This document shows positions 1 to 7,849 of a DNA stretch of 34,992 nucleotides, in pieces (the first letter of the stretch is position 1; each line of letters starts with the position of its first letter). The stretch comes from Anaerolineae bacterium. Its GTDB lineage: Bacteria > Chloroflexota > Anaerolineae > B4-G1 > SLSP01. The notes below the pieces were generated by a model that was not told the origin of the DNA, did not search any database, and worked only from the letters and a program-made list of their open reading frames with translations. The position numbers and the translations under genes were made by a program. The DNA lies in the NCBI GenBank assembly GCA_016931185.1, contig JAFGFI010000329.1:1-34992 (forward strand), given 5' to 3'.

Positions 1-2324
1 GCGACCACACTCAGCGGCGTGTAGGCCAGCAAGCCCCCGTCGCTCTTTTCCCGCACCGCGACCCCGTAGTTGTGCATAAGGGGGAGGTCCACCATCCGGT
101 CCGTGTAAGGGCCGTTTACCACATTGCCCAGGTCGGCGCAGACTTGCTGCGCGCCGCTGGAGACGCTCACCAGCCGTTTGCCGTCCGCCAGATCAATCAG
201 CGACATACCGCTGACCGCGCGCACGTCGCGGTTGAGGACATTGGTGAAGGTATACACGGCCTGTCCCGATGGGCAGGAAGCACCATCGGCATAGATGACC
301 ACTGTGTGCGGCTGCGCGTCGGTAAACGTGAAGGCCAACTGGATCGGCTGGTCGGGCTGCTGCGTCATGGCAATTTGCCCGACGATCTCCTCTTCGAGAT
401 AGGCGGCCGCTTGCAGCGTCGTCGTGAGGGGCAGGGGAACGGTGTCGCCGTTCATCTCGATTTCCAGCATCGGGAGCAGGCGGATGTCGCCGTTGGCGTC
501 GCGGGCGGCGCCGCCCGGCGAGACGTCCGCGAAGGTCGCCCGGTTGCCCTTCGCGCGCTGCACCTGGCCCTTTTGATCGTTCTCCGGCCAATCCAACACG
601 TTCAGCGCGTAGGTCAGGTGCTCAGGATTCTGGGGCTGCACCTGCAAATCCACAACCAGTGGCTTATCGGGTTGTGCGTCGTTGATAATCAGGTGGAACG
701 GCGTGTCGTAGGTGAAGGGCGCTTCCGCCGCGCCCAACTTGCGGGTCGGCGAAAGGTCCATTTTGTCGGGGATGCCGTCGGCGTCAGAGTCCCGGTCGAA
801 GAGGTCGGGCGTCCCGTCGCCGTCGGTGTCCTGGCAGAGCACGTCGGGCGAAAGCTGGCTCTGCGACTCGCGCTGCCGCTGCGAACATTCCTGCGCGTCC
901 GTGATGCCGTCCAGGTCTGTGTCGTAATACCTGGGGTTGCTGTACCAGAGTTTCCCGCCGTAGCTGAACCCCTGCACTTCGATGTTGTCGGTCAGTCCGT
1001 CGCCGTCGCTGTCGGCACTATCTGGCAGCGTTCCCAACGACATCTCCTGCGCGTAGGTCAGGCCGTCGCCGTCGGCATCGCTATCCGGCTCCGGCTCGGT
1101 GACCTGCGGCGCGGTGAAAGCGGCCAGCCGCGCATCCGGCTCCAGGGCGGGCAGGGCTGCCGGCATGTCGAGGGATTGGGCGGCTTCCGCTGCGGCCAAC
1201 GGATCGGCGTTTGCATTCCAGATGGAGGTGTTCATCTGCTGCTGGTATTCGCGCTCCTCTTGGGCCTTAGCCTGTTCTTGTTCCTGCGCGGCGTGTTGCG
1301 CGGCTGCGTTTTCGGAGAAGGCGGCGACTTGTTGGCTTTGTAGAACCGGCGAAATGACGGTGGACACGATCACGACGGCGGCCACGGCGATGTAGAGCTT
1401 ACGGGAGGTCGCGGCGGTGATCAAGAGGATGACCAGTCCCAACACGCCCAGGGCCATTCCGCTGTGCTGGGCGGTCTGCCGCCACTCGCTCGACGTGCGC
1501 GGAAGATGCAGCGTCCCGGCCAGCCACGCGCCCGCGCGATTCGCCGCCGCCGCTTCGGGATAGCCGGAGAAGTCGGTCTGGATGTCCGCGCTGACGCGGT
1601 CGCCGTCCGCCGCTTCCGGGTAGGCCACGTGGACGGTCAGGCGCAGGGGCAAATCCTGGCTGTCGAGCCAGATTTCGCCCTCCCCGGACATCGCCACGTA
1701 TTCGTCGGCCAGGCTCAGTTGCACGCCGGGCGGGAATTCACCTTTGGCGGTCAACTCCTGCTCCATCTGGTCGCGCATGTGTACCGCAAAGCGGGGGCCG
1801 TTCAGATCGAAGGCGTAGCGGGTGAATTCGAGGCTTCCACGGGTTTCTTTTCCCACTTCGCGGATGTTCTCCGCCCCGGCGAGATAGCCCAGGGGGTCTT
1901 TGCCCGGCGCGAAAGCGCCCGTGAAGTCGGAGACTTCGCGCCAGCTATCCTCGCCGATGGCGCGCCCGTAGGCCTTGCCGTCCGCGATGCGGATTTCCAG
2001 CCCGTCGCGCCCGGTGAGCGCGCTGCCGCCGTTCTGCCAGAGGCTCATCTCCATCTGTTGCGCCGGCTGGTCGGCGTGGCCTTCCAGGTAGACCGTCTGC
2101 GTGGAACTACTTCGCCCCACGTTGACCAGCGCCGGGCCGGGCGTCTGCGTCTGCGTCAGCTCGGTGGCGAAGTCGTAGAGGCCGAGGTACTGCACGCGCT
2201 GCCAGGCGCGCCGCACGACGCCTTCCGCCGAAAGCGCGGCGGCGGAGGGCAGCGCAGCGGTTAGCACAAGCACGAGCACACTGAGGGCTAAAATACCATA
2301 ACTGTAGTGACGTATACGTTTCAT
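1..2324 (-). CDS. Large exported protein with thrombospondin type-3 calcium repeats (partial, runs off the left edge)
   Basis: An open frame of about 774 codons starts at ATG 2324 and shows no stop before the window edge, so the C-terminus is missing. A GGGGAGG Shine-Dalgarno sits 7-8 nt upstream. The N-terminus is a signal peptide: MKRIRHY, a Leu/Val-rich core, then PSAAA. An unrecognised domain of about 250 residues follows. Next come two hydrophobic segments near residues 290-330, a Gln/Glu/Ala-rich stretch, and at about 411-520 a string of DxDxDGxxD motifs (DSDADGDGL, DSDGDGLTD, DTDLDGITD, DTDGDGTPD, DSDADGIPD). These are the calcium-binding loops of thrombospondin type-3 repeats, which usually act as rigid linkers in very large secreted proteins. 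The rest is an unassigned extracellular-looking region. The gene lies 29 nt downstream of the receiver-like gene on the same strand, so the two are probably co-transcribed. The repeats are secure; the overall function is unknown. Confidence 0.85.
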   Translation of the reverse strand, partial: MKRIRHYSYGILALSVLVLVLTAALPSAAALSAEGVVRRAWQRVQYLGLYDFATELTQTQTPGPALVNVGRSSSTQTVYLEGHADQPAQQMEMSLWQNGGSALTGRDGLEIRIADGKAYGRAIGEDSWREVSDFTGAFAPGKDPLGYLAGAENIREVGKETRGSLEFTRYAFDLNGPRFAVHMRDQMEQELTAKGEFPPGVQLSLADEYVAMSGEGEIWLDSQDLPLRLTVHVAYPEAADGDRVSADIQTDFSGYPEAAAANRAGAWLAGTLHLPRTSSEWRQTAQHSGMALGVLGLVILLITAATSRKLYIAVAAVVIVSTVISPVLQSQQVAAFSENAAAQHAAQEQEQAKAQEEREYQQQMNTSIWNANADPLAAAEAAQSLDMPAALPALEPDARLAAFTAPQVTEPEPDSDADGDGLTYAQEMSLGTLPDSADSDGDGLTDNIEVQGFSYGGKLWYSNPRYYDTDLDGITDAQECSQRQRESQSQLSPDVLCQDTDGDGTPDLFDRDSDADGIPDKMDLSPTRKLGAAEAPFTYDTPFHLIINDAQPDKPLVVDLQVQPQNPEHLTYALNVLDWPENDQKGQVQRAKGNRATFADVSPGGAARDANGDIRLLPMLEIEMNGDTVPLPLTTTLQAAAYLEEEIVGQIAMTQQPDQPIQLAFTFTDAQPHTVVIYADGASCPSGQAVYTFTNVLNRDVRAVSGMSLIDLADGKRLVSVSSGAQQVCADLGNVVNGPYTDRMVDLPLMHNYGVAVREKSDGGLLAYTPLSVV

Positions 2325-2353
2325 TTGTTTATCCTCCCCAGAGATAACAGGAT

Positions 2354-2734
2354 TTACGGAATGATAGGATTAAAAGACTGAAGGGAACTCTCGATGGTGG
2401 CAAAAAATGCTTCGGCGGATGCACCGGCTTGAAGGATGCCGTCGGCTGTATAAGCCTGCCGCTCCTGATCAGAGGTGCGGGTCAGGACAATGCATAGCGA
2501 CCGGGGGCGGCAGCTTTTGAGTTGTTGGATGGCGGATTCGAGGGTTTTGTCGGTCACGTCAACGTCCAGCAACACCAACGTTGGGGTAAGTTCTGCCAGC
2601 AGACGCGATCCGTCGCGCAGATCGCCGGCCTGCGTGACTTGGGTAACGTGGTTACCAGCGCGCAACAATACACGCAGGCTATCCCGCAGGCATCCCGCCG
2701 GGAAAATGATAAGTACAGAGATAGACACAATCAT
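2354..2734 (-). CDS. Degenerate response-regulator receiver-like protein
   Basis: This 126-residue protein has the alternating strand/helix pattern of a CheY-type receiver domain: VSISVLIIF for strand 1, TLVLLDVDV for strand 3 with the phospho-acceptor-like Asp, CIVLTR for strand 4, and GASAEAFFATI for the last helix. The acidic pair normally at the end of strand 1 (DD) is replaced by FPAG. The conserved Lys of strand 5 is replaced in ILQAGAS. It is therefore probably a pseudo-receiver that does not phosphorylate normally. It has no output domain, so it would work by protein contact. It precedes the exported calcium-repeat protein by 29 nt on the same strand. No histidine kinase is nearby. 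The start fits the family, since strand 1 begins at residue 2, but there is no Shine-Dalgarno. Confidence 0.7.
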   Translation of the reverse strand: MIVSISVLIIFPAGCLRDSLRVLLRAGNHVTQVTQAGDLRDGSRLLAELTPTLVLLDVDVTDKTLESAIQQLKSCRPRSLCIVLTRTSDQERQAYTADGILQAGASAEAFFATIESSLQSFNPIIP

Positions 2735-2740
2735 GTTTCT

Positions 2741-2769
2741 ATTTTAACAGAAGCGCCGACGTCGCGCAA
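2741..2769 (-). promoter_or_regulatory. Candidate sigma-70 promoter giving a leaderless transcript
   Basis: On the minus strand, TTGCGC (2769-2764) is separated by exactly 17 nt from TAAAAT (2746-2741). The start codon of the receiver-like gene (2734) lies only 6 nt past the -10 box, where transcription would begin. No Shine-Dalgarno is present. The arrangement suggests a leaderless mRNA. It is predicted from sequence only. Confidence 0.4.
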
Positions 2770-2801
2770 TAGAGAAAACAAGGGAATGGGAGGAGAGAAA
2801 A

Positions 2802-2830
2802 TGACCAGGAGAAATGGTCAAAAATGACCA
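2802..2830. repeat. Three closely spaced TGACCA/TGGTCA boxes
   Basis: TGACCA at 2802-2807, its reverse complement TGGTCA at 2815-2820, and TGACCA again at 2825-2830 lie just ahead of a candidate plus-strand promoter. This could be an operator with inverted and direct half-sites. No other copy was noticed in the window, so the regulatory role is an inference. The rest of the 2735-3106 intergenic stretch is AT-rich with no gene that I can see. Confidence 0.3.
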
Positions 2831-2838
2831 GTCAATAT

Positions 2839-2866
2839 TTGACTTTTTTACAGGTTTAACTATAGT
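2839..2866 (+). promoter_or_regulatory. Candidate promoter for the substrate-binding lipoprotein and chemoreceptor
   Basis: TTGACT (2839-2844) is followed after 16 nt by TATAGT (2861-2866); a better TATAAT at 2867-2872 has a 22-nt spacer, which is too long. It lies about 240 nt before the ATG at 3107, leaving a long untranslated leader. The TGACCA boxes lie immediately upstream. Confidence 0.35.
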
Positions 2867-3106
2867 TATAATATAGCATGGTGTAATCTCACTCATTCAG
2901 GCATGGATCACTAGGGTTATCTAACTTAAGCACAAGCCAGACCACAAAAATCTCATGAGTTATTTGGTTTACCCAATGCTTATGTTAGATAAAAAGTATG
3001 CACAATGCTGGCGTCTGTTAAGACCTTTGTAGTCTTTGGTATGGCTTACAGTAGTATTCCGGAGAAAGAGAATCAAATCATAACACAAAACTGGAGGTAA
3101 AGAACC

Positions 3107-4084
3107 ATGAATAAGTCTCTACACAAAAGTTGGAAGGCCATTCTCATTGGTCTGGTCGTTATTAGTTTGGCGTTGACGGCCTGTGGTGATTCCCAAAAAA
3201 CTTACACCATCGGCATTGTGAATGTTGTGTCGGTCCTAGATAATACTGTGCAGGGCTTCATAACCGGTATGACCGATTTGGGCTACATAGAAGGTGAAAA
3301 TGTCACCTATATCCATAAGGAAATCATCGCTATGGATGACCTGGATTCAGTGCTGCAGGATATGGTAAAGGCAGATGTTGATCTGCTCATGACCACCTCC
3401 ACTACCGCAGCCAAGGCTATCCAGGAGGCTACAGCCGGCACCGAGATACCGGTGGTTTTTGGTACCCTGGCCGATCCTGTAGGCGCCGGTTTTGTGGAAA
3501 GTCTGAAACAGCCCGGTGGAAATATGACGGGGCTTGTCATTGGTGCTCAAGATGATCGACGCCTGGGATGGCTGCTGGATATAGACCCTGCAATTGAACA
3601 AGTCTATGTCCCCTATAACCCTGATGATCCGGCTCCTGTGGCAGGGCTGACAACTTTGAAGGAAGCGGCTCCCAAACTTGGCGTCGAACTTATCACCCCG
3701 GAGATTCGCACCCCTGACGAAGTAATAGCTGCTATTGAGAATATCCCGGCGGAAGCTGACGCTATCTATCTCTTGGCCGATAGCCTGGTTAGCGCCCGCG
3801 CGTCTGACTTTTTAGAGGCGGCGCTCGAACTTCAGTTACCCATTTCAGATCCCAGTATGGATAATATTGAGAAAGGTTTATTGACCAGTTATGGTCCTGT
3901 GCAAGTTAATTCTGGAAAGCAAGTTGCTCGTTTGGCAGATCAAATCCTCAAAGGGATCAAGCCATCCGATTTGCCTGTAGAAACCGCCGAATCATATCTG
4001 GGAATTAATTTAAAAACGGCCGAAGCCATTGGCCTCCAGATACCAGAGGATATTCTGCGGCAAGCGGATATCGTCGTTCGCTAA
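3107..4084 (+). CDS. ABC-type substrate-binding lipoprotein (ABC_sub_bind, PF04392-like)
   Basis: The 325-residue protein has a lipoprotein signal peptide with lipobox LTAC (Cys26). The mature part matches the PF04392 periplasmic-binding fold: YTIGIVN at the start, GFITGMTDLGYIEGENV, the hinge-region segment IPVVFGTLADPVGAGFVESL, and a C-terminal region with KGIKPSDLPVE. Family members bind small ligands such as aromatic amino acids, usually beside a permease and an ATPase; neither is present here. The next gene is a chemoreceptor, so the protein may present its ligand to that receptor. This role is an inference from gene order. GGAGG 9 nt upstream supports the start. The family assignment is firm and the ligand is unknown. 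Confidence 0.85.
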   Translation: MNKSLHKSWKAILIGLVVISLALTACGDSQKTYTIGIVNVVSVLDNTVQGFITGMTDLGYIEGENVTYIHKEIIAMDDLDSVLQDMVKADVDLLMTTSTTAAKAIQEATAGTEIPVVFGTLADPVGAGFVESLKQPGGNMTGLVIGAQDDRRLGWLLDIDPAIEQVYVPYNPDDPAPVAGLTTLKEAAPKLGVELITPEIRTPDEVIAAIENIPAEADAIYLLADSLVSARASDFLEAALELQLPISDPSMDNIEKGLLTSYGPVQVNSGKQVARLADQILKGIKPSDLPVETAESYLGINLKTAEAIGLQIPEDILRQADIVVR

Positions 4085-4180
4085 GGGGGAAAGTTCAAAT
4101 TCACGTGTGAAAAAACCAGGGACTAAGGGGTCAAAAGAGAAAGAGGTAATTACTTAGCTAACTGCTTAATAAGCACAAAT

Positions 4181-4272
4181 GCGGCTAAGGCCGCCCTTTA
4201 AGAGATATTTTTCGTTGCCGCGCTACGCGCGGCAACGAAAAATATCTCCTTCTGAGAAGGCCTTGAGGCCGC
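4181..4272. repeat. Nested palindrome between the binding protein and the chemoreceptor
   Basis: The core is a perfect 21-bp inverted repeat (4202-4222 with 4228-4248) around the 5-nt loop CTACG. The outer arms GCGGC-TAAGGCC (4181-4192) and GGCCTT-GA-GGCCGC (4259-4272) also pair imperfectly. It ends just before the chemoreceptor Shine-Dalgarno. There is no T-run on the plus strand, so it may be an mRNA-processing or stabilising hairpin or a mobile repeat rather than a terminator. A/T-based stems capped by GC also occur at 22333-22368 and 22381-22415. Confidence 0.8.
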
Positions 4273-4288
4273 AATTTTGGAGATAAAC

Positions 4289-7200
4289 ATGAGCAAAATT
4301 CGGAATCCTTTCACACTCGTGGCAAAAAACAATCTATCCGGTAGTATCCAAACCCGCCTGACCTTGATTTTTGTGGCATTGGCCGTTACACCTTTGCTGT
4401 TGGTAGGGATAGTGTTAGGGTGGCAAAGTTATAATGTTCAGCGGCAACAAGCCCTAGCTTTACAACTACAGATAGCCCAACGCATCAGCATTGCAGTATC
4501 GGCTTTTATCCAGGAAATAGAAACTGAAATGCGCGTCGTAGCTGAAGTTCAAGGACTTATGGATATGACTACAGAGCAGCAGGAGCGCGTATTACAGGAA
4601 CTACTTACACACAATGATGCTTTTCATGAAATTACATTGCTTGATGAGCAGGGGCGTGAAAAAATTTATCGTTCTCGTATGAAAGTATTTGCTGCTGAAG
4701 AATTGGGCGACCGGGCGCAACTCGATGAATTCCTGGTACCCAAAGAGCAAGCCACAGGCTACTATGGTCCACTGAAATTTGGCCAGGAGACAGGGGAGCC
4801 TTTTATGACCATGGCTGTGCCATTATCAGATCCATACAGTGGCCAGGTTGAAGGCGTCCTCGTAGCGGAAATACGGACCAAACCGATATGGAATCTGATC
4901 GCCAGTTTCCCCGTCAGTGACGGCGAGAGTGTATACATTGTGGACACCGAGCATCACGTCGTCGCACATCGCAACCCCTCGGTCGTGTTACGAGAAACGC
5001 TTTTTCTTATCCCCGGTCGCAATGGCATCCAAAATGGATTAGACAGCAACCGCGTCATCTTGGCTACCGACACCCTTAACCTGGGTGAACAGACGCTCAC
5101 TATAGTGGCGGAAAAAAAGTTAGATAAAGCGCTCAACCTTGCTATCACCACAATTGCGCTCATTTTTGGGTTGAGCGTGGTTGCACTGTTAACAGCAAGC
5201 GTGTCAGGTTTTCTTGCCGTGCGGCAGATTGTTCGCCCTATCCAAACCCTGGCCGTTACCTCACAAGCAATTGCCAAAGGTAATCTCAATCAAAACATTG
5301 TGTACCAAGCCAACGACGAGATTGGTCAATTGGCCGAAGCCTTTCGTCAAATGATGACCTATTTGCAGGCCATGGCGGCAGCAGCAGACCGGTTGGCGCT
5401 GGGCGATATGACTGCGCAGGTTACCCCGCAATCGGAGCAAGATGCCCTGGGTAACGCTTTCCAGCGCATGATCGGTTACCAACAAACGATGGCCGCAGCA
5501 GCAGACCGGCTGGCCCTGGGCGATATGAACACACAAATCACCCCACAATCGGAACAAGATGCCCTAGGCAATGCCTTCCAGCGTATGATCGGCTACCAAC
5601 AGGCCATGGCCGCGGCAGCAGACCGGCTGGCGCTGGGTGATATGACCGCGAATGTCACTCCACAATCAGAACAAGATGCCCTGGGCAACGCCTTCCAGCG
5701 GATGCTTGGTTACCAGCAGGCGATGGCCGCAGCAGCAGACCGGCTGGCGCTGGGCGATATTACCGCGCAAGTCACCCCACAATCGGAGCAAGATGCGCTG
5801 GGTAATGCTTTCCAGCGCATGATCGGCTACCAACAAGCCATGGCCGCGGCAGCAGACCGGCTGGCGCTGGGCGATATGACCGCAAATATCACTCCGCAAT
5901 CTCAGCAAGATGCCCTGGGGAATGCCTTCAAACGGATGCTTGGCTACCAGCAAGCGATGGCGGTAGCGGCCGACCGGCTGGCGCTGGGTGATATCACCGC
6001 GCAGGTCACCCCACAGTCAGAGCAGGATGCTCTGGGCAATGCTTTCAAACGGATGATTAGCTATCAGCAAGCGATGGCTACAGCGGCTGACTTGCTAGCA
6101 TTAGGTGACATTACCGCGCAAGTCATCCCACAATCGGAACAAGACGCCCTGGGGAATGCCTTCCAGCGTATGATTAGCTACCAGCAAGCGATGGCAGCAG
6201 CGGCCGACCGTCTGGCGCTAGGCGATATCACCGCGCAGGTCACACCACAATCAGAACAGGATGCCCTAGGCAATGCCTTTTCCCAAATGATCACCAACTT
6301 GCGAGATCTCATCGGCCAAGTAGCACAGGGCGCTAACGATCTGGGGTCCGCCGCCGAGCAAATGGCTATCACGGCCAGTCAGGTCGCCATTGCCATCAAC
6401 CAGGTTGCGGCAGCGGTCGGGCAAATGGCACAAGGCACGACACAACAGATTGAAAGCGTGTCACAAACCGTCAACTTTGTCATGCAAATGTCAGAAGCCA
6501 TTGAAGGCGTGGCCAAAGGCGCGCAAGAACAGGCACTTGCAGTGAGCAAATCGGCCGAAATCACCAATGAAATGTCACTCACCATCGAGAAAGTGACATC
6601 CAGCGCTATGGAAAGTGCCAGTGGTTCTATCCGGGCTACCGAACTTTCCCGCGTGGGCGCCGAAACAGTGGGAAAGACTGTTGAGGGCATGGAAAATATC
6701 AAGGCCAAGGTCGGGCTTTCAGCACAAAAGGTCGAGGAGTTAGGAGAACATTCGGAGCAAATTGGGCTTATTGTTGAAACCATCGACGACATTGCCTCAC
6801 AAACTAACCTACTCTCGCTCAATGCCGCAATCGAGGCCTCGCGAGCCGGCGAACATGGCAGGGGTTTTGCGGTGGTAGCCGATGAGATACGCAGATTGGC
6901 CACCAAGTCAGCCGAGGCTACCAAAGAGATAGCTCAACTGGTGCGAAGCGTCCAAAAGACGGTCACCCAAACCGTGCAAGCGATGAACGAGGGTGTGTCC
7001 GAGGTAACCATGGGAGTAGGTCTCGCCAACAGAGCAGGGCAAGCCATGCGCGATGCACTGATAGCTACCGAAAAGGTCAACCAACAAATGGAAGAAATTG
7101 CCGTTGCGGCCCAACAGATGGATAGCGCGGCAAATGGACTGGTGAACGCGATGAACACCGTCTCGGCTGTAGTTGAAGAGAATACGGCAGCCACTGAGGA

Positions 7201-7408
7201 AATGGCAGCCAATTCGAATGAGGTTGCCTGGATGACCAAGAACATCGCCAACGTCTCTGAGGAAAACAGCGCTTCGGCCGAGCAAATAGCAGCTACGGTC
7301 GAAGAAGTCAGCGCGCAGGTCCAAGAGGTGGCCGCCTCGGTCCAATCATTAAACCAAATGGCCCAAACTCTGAAGGAGTTGGTCGCGCGCTTCACGCTTC
7401 TGGATTAG
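4289..7408 (+). CDS. Methyl-accepting chemotaxis protein with eight tandem HAMP-like repeats
   Basis: This is a membrane chemoreceptor of 1039 residues. TM1 spans about residues 23-46, followed by a Cache-like extracytoplasmic sensor (about 47-280), TM2 (about 283-305) and a HAMP domain. Eight tandem 39-residue units follow at 358-669, each resembling a HAMP helix-turn-helix (consensus contains [21 protein letters not shown] and YQQAMA). The C-terminal signalling coiled coil has the conserved tip [19 protein letters not shown] followed by [15 protein letters not shown], which contacts CheA and CheW. There is no C-terminal CheR/CheB-tethering pentapeptide. I start it at ATG 4289 because GGAG lies 6 nt upstream; an in-frame TTG at 4277 lacks a ribosome site. 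No che genes lie in the window. The family is certain; the sensed ligand is unknown but may involve the lipoprotein encoded upstream. Confidence 0.95.
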   Translation: MSKIRNPFTLVAKNNLSGSIQTRLTLIFVALAVTPLLLVGIVLGWQSYNVQRQQALALQLQIAQRISIAVSAFIQEIETEMRVVAEVQGLMDMTTEQQERVLQELLTHNDAFHEITLLDEQGREKIYRSRMKVFAAEELGDRAQLDEFLVPKEQATGYYGPLKFGQETGEPFMTMAVPLSDPYSGQVEGVLVAEIRTKPIWNLIASFPVSDGESVYIVDTEHHVVAHRNPSVVLRETLFLIPGRNGIQNGLDSNRVILATDTLNLGEQTLTIVAEKKLDKALNLAITTIALIFGLSVVALLTASVSGFLAVRQIVRPIQTLAVTSQAIAKGNLNQNIVYQANDEIGQLAEAFRQMMTYLQAMAAAADRLALGDMTAQVTPQSEQDALGNAFQRMIGYQQTMAAAADRLALGDMNTQITPQSEQDALGNAFQRMIGYQQAMAAAADRLALGDMTANVTPQSEQDALGNAFQRMLGYQQAMAAAADRLALGDITAQVTPQSEQDALGNAFQRMIGYQQAMAAAADRLALGDMTANITPQSQQDALGNAFKRMLGYQQAMAVAADRLALGDITAQVTPQSEQDALGNAFKRMISYQQAMATAADLLALGDITAQVIPQSEQDALGNAFQRMISYQQAMAAAADRLALGDITAQVTPQSEQDALGNAFSQMITNLRDLIGQVAQGANDLGSAAEQMAITASQVAIAINQVAAAVGQMAQGTTQQIESVSQTVNFVMQMSEAIEGVAKGAQEQALAVSKSAEITNEMSLTIEKVTSSAMESASGSIRATELSRVGAETVGKTVEGMENIKAKVGLSAQKVEELGEHSEQIGLIVETIDDIASQTNLLSLNAAIEASRAGEHGRGFAVVADEIRRLATKSAEATKEIAQLVRSVQKTVTQTVQAMNEGVSEVTMGVGLANRAGQAMRDALIATEKVNQQMEEIAVAAQQMDSAANGLVNAMNTVSAVVEENTAATEEMAANSNEVAWMTKNIANVSEENSASAEQIAATVEEVSAQVQEVAASVQSLNQMAQTLKELVARFTLLD
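5360..6295 (+). repeat. Eight in-frame 117-bp tandem repeats inside the chemoreceptor gene
   Basis: Eight consecutive 117-bp units with no gaps each encode 39 residues starting at Tyr in Y(L/Q)Q(A/T)MA. The units differ at few residues (for example M/I after LALGD, Q/N before VTP, Q/K before RM) and keep strong nucleotide similarity, which points to expansion by slippage or unequal crossing-over. Unit 7 is the most divergent ([13 protein letters not shown]). Confidence 0.95.
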
Positions 7409-7424
7409 GAAAAAGGGCTTTTAC

Positions 7425-7486
7425 ACCTTCCGGGAAGCTGGATGCAGACATCCGAGCATATTGCTGTTTCAGGCTTCCCGGAAGGT
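7425..7486. terminator. Inverted repeat between convergent genes, possible terminator
   Basis: A perfect 14-bp inverted repeat (ACCTTCCGGGAAGC at 7425-7438, complement at 7473-7486) encloses a 34-nt loop. It lies between the 3' ends of the chemoreceptor gene and the small membrane-protein gene that reads toward it. There is no clear T-run, so intrinsic termination is only suggested by its position. Confidence 0.45.
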
Positions 7487-7499
7487 TAGCACAATTTTA

Positions 7500-7574
7500 G
7501 TTAGCGTGTACAGTAGGGGACGAAAAACGCGCTATGGAAAGCGCGGCTACATCCGGACACTTGTACGCGCTATC
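7500..7574 (+). repeat. Dispersed hairpin element, copy A
   Basis: The core CGCGCTATGGAAAGCGCG is a hairpin (CGCGCT/AGCGCG) and is followed by GCTACATCC. An outer GTTAGCGTGTA and a closing CGCGCTATC form a weaker outer pair. The same core and tail occur at 26051-26127 in the same orientation and at 13511-13536 inverted. Confidence 0.8.
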
Positions 7575-7579
7575 CAATT

Positions 7580-7831
7580 TTACACAATCACAAAAGCCAA
7601 CACCACAAGTAAGGCTAACATCATAATCGCCAACCAGGCGATCTTCTTCAAATCGGTCAACACATAACGATATTCCTCAACCAAAGCCGCATCACCTGGG
7701 ACACTGGTTGCCTCCAGATCCACAGTTTGTACTGCCGATTCGGCAGTTCCCGCAACCTGCGCCTTTTGCGGATGATATAACTGACTTGCCGAAAGTTTGG
7801 GCGAACTCTTATCTCGCTTTTTCTTTGCCAT
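7580..7831 (-). CDS. Small tail-anchored membrane protein
   Basis: This 83-residue protein has a Lys/Ser-rich basic start (MAKKKRDKSSPK), a polar middle, the segment EEYRYVLTDLKKI and one C-terminal transmembrane helix (about residues 64-83) with no residues after it. The topology is that of a tail-anchored protein with its bulk in the cytoplasm. AAGGAG lies 6 nt before the ATG. It is the last gene of the glycan/sortase operon, 18 nt after the sortase stop, so it may assist the sortase or the glycosyltransferases. I do not recognise a named family. Confidence 0.7.
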   Translation of the reverse strand: MAKKKRDKSSPKLSASQLYHPQKAQVAGTAESAVQTVDLEATSVPGDAALVEEYRYVLTDLKKIAWLAIMMLALLVVLAFVIV

Positions 7832-7849
7832 CCAACACTCCTTATTTAT

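Noticed and set aside
72..1343. Long plus-strand open frame opposite the calcium-repeat gene
   Set aside because: The minus strand has a signal peptide, Shine-Dalgarno and a series of DxDxDG motifs. The plus-strand frame is Arg/Val/Gly-rich without any recognisable domain, as expected from GC-rich antisense.
2475..2827. Two small plus-strand frames opposite the receiver-like gene
   Set aside because: No ribosome site and no recognisable domain; the minus strand has the receiver pattern.
5360..6295. Tandem repeats as a possible CRISPR or satellite array
   Set aside because: The units are 117 bp, contiguous, in frame and coding. There are no spacers.
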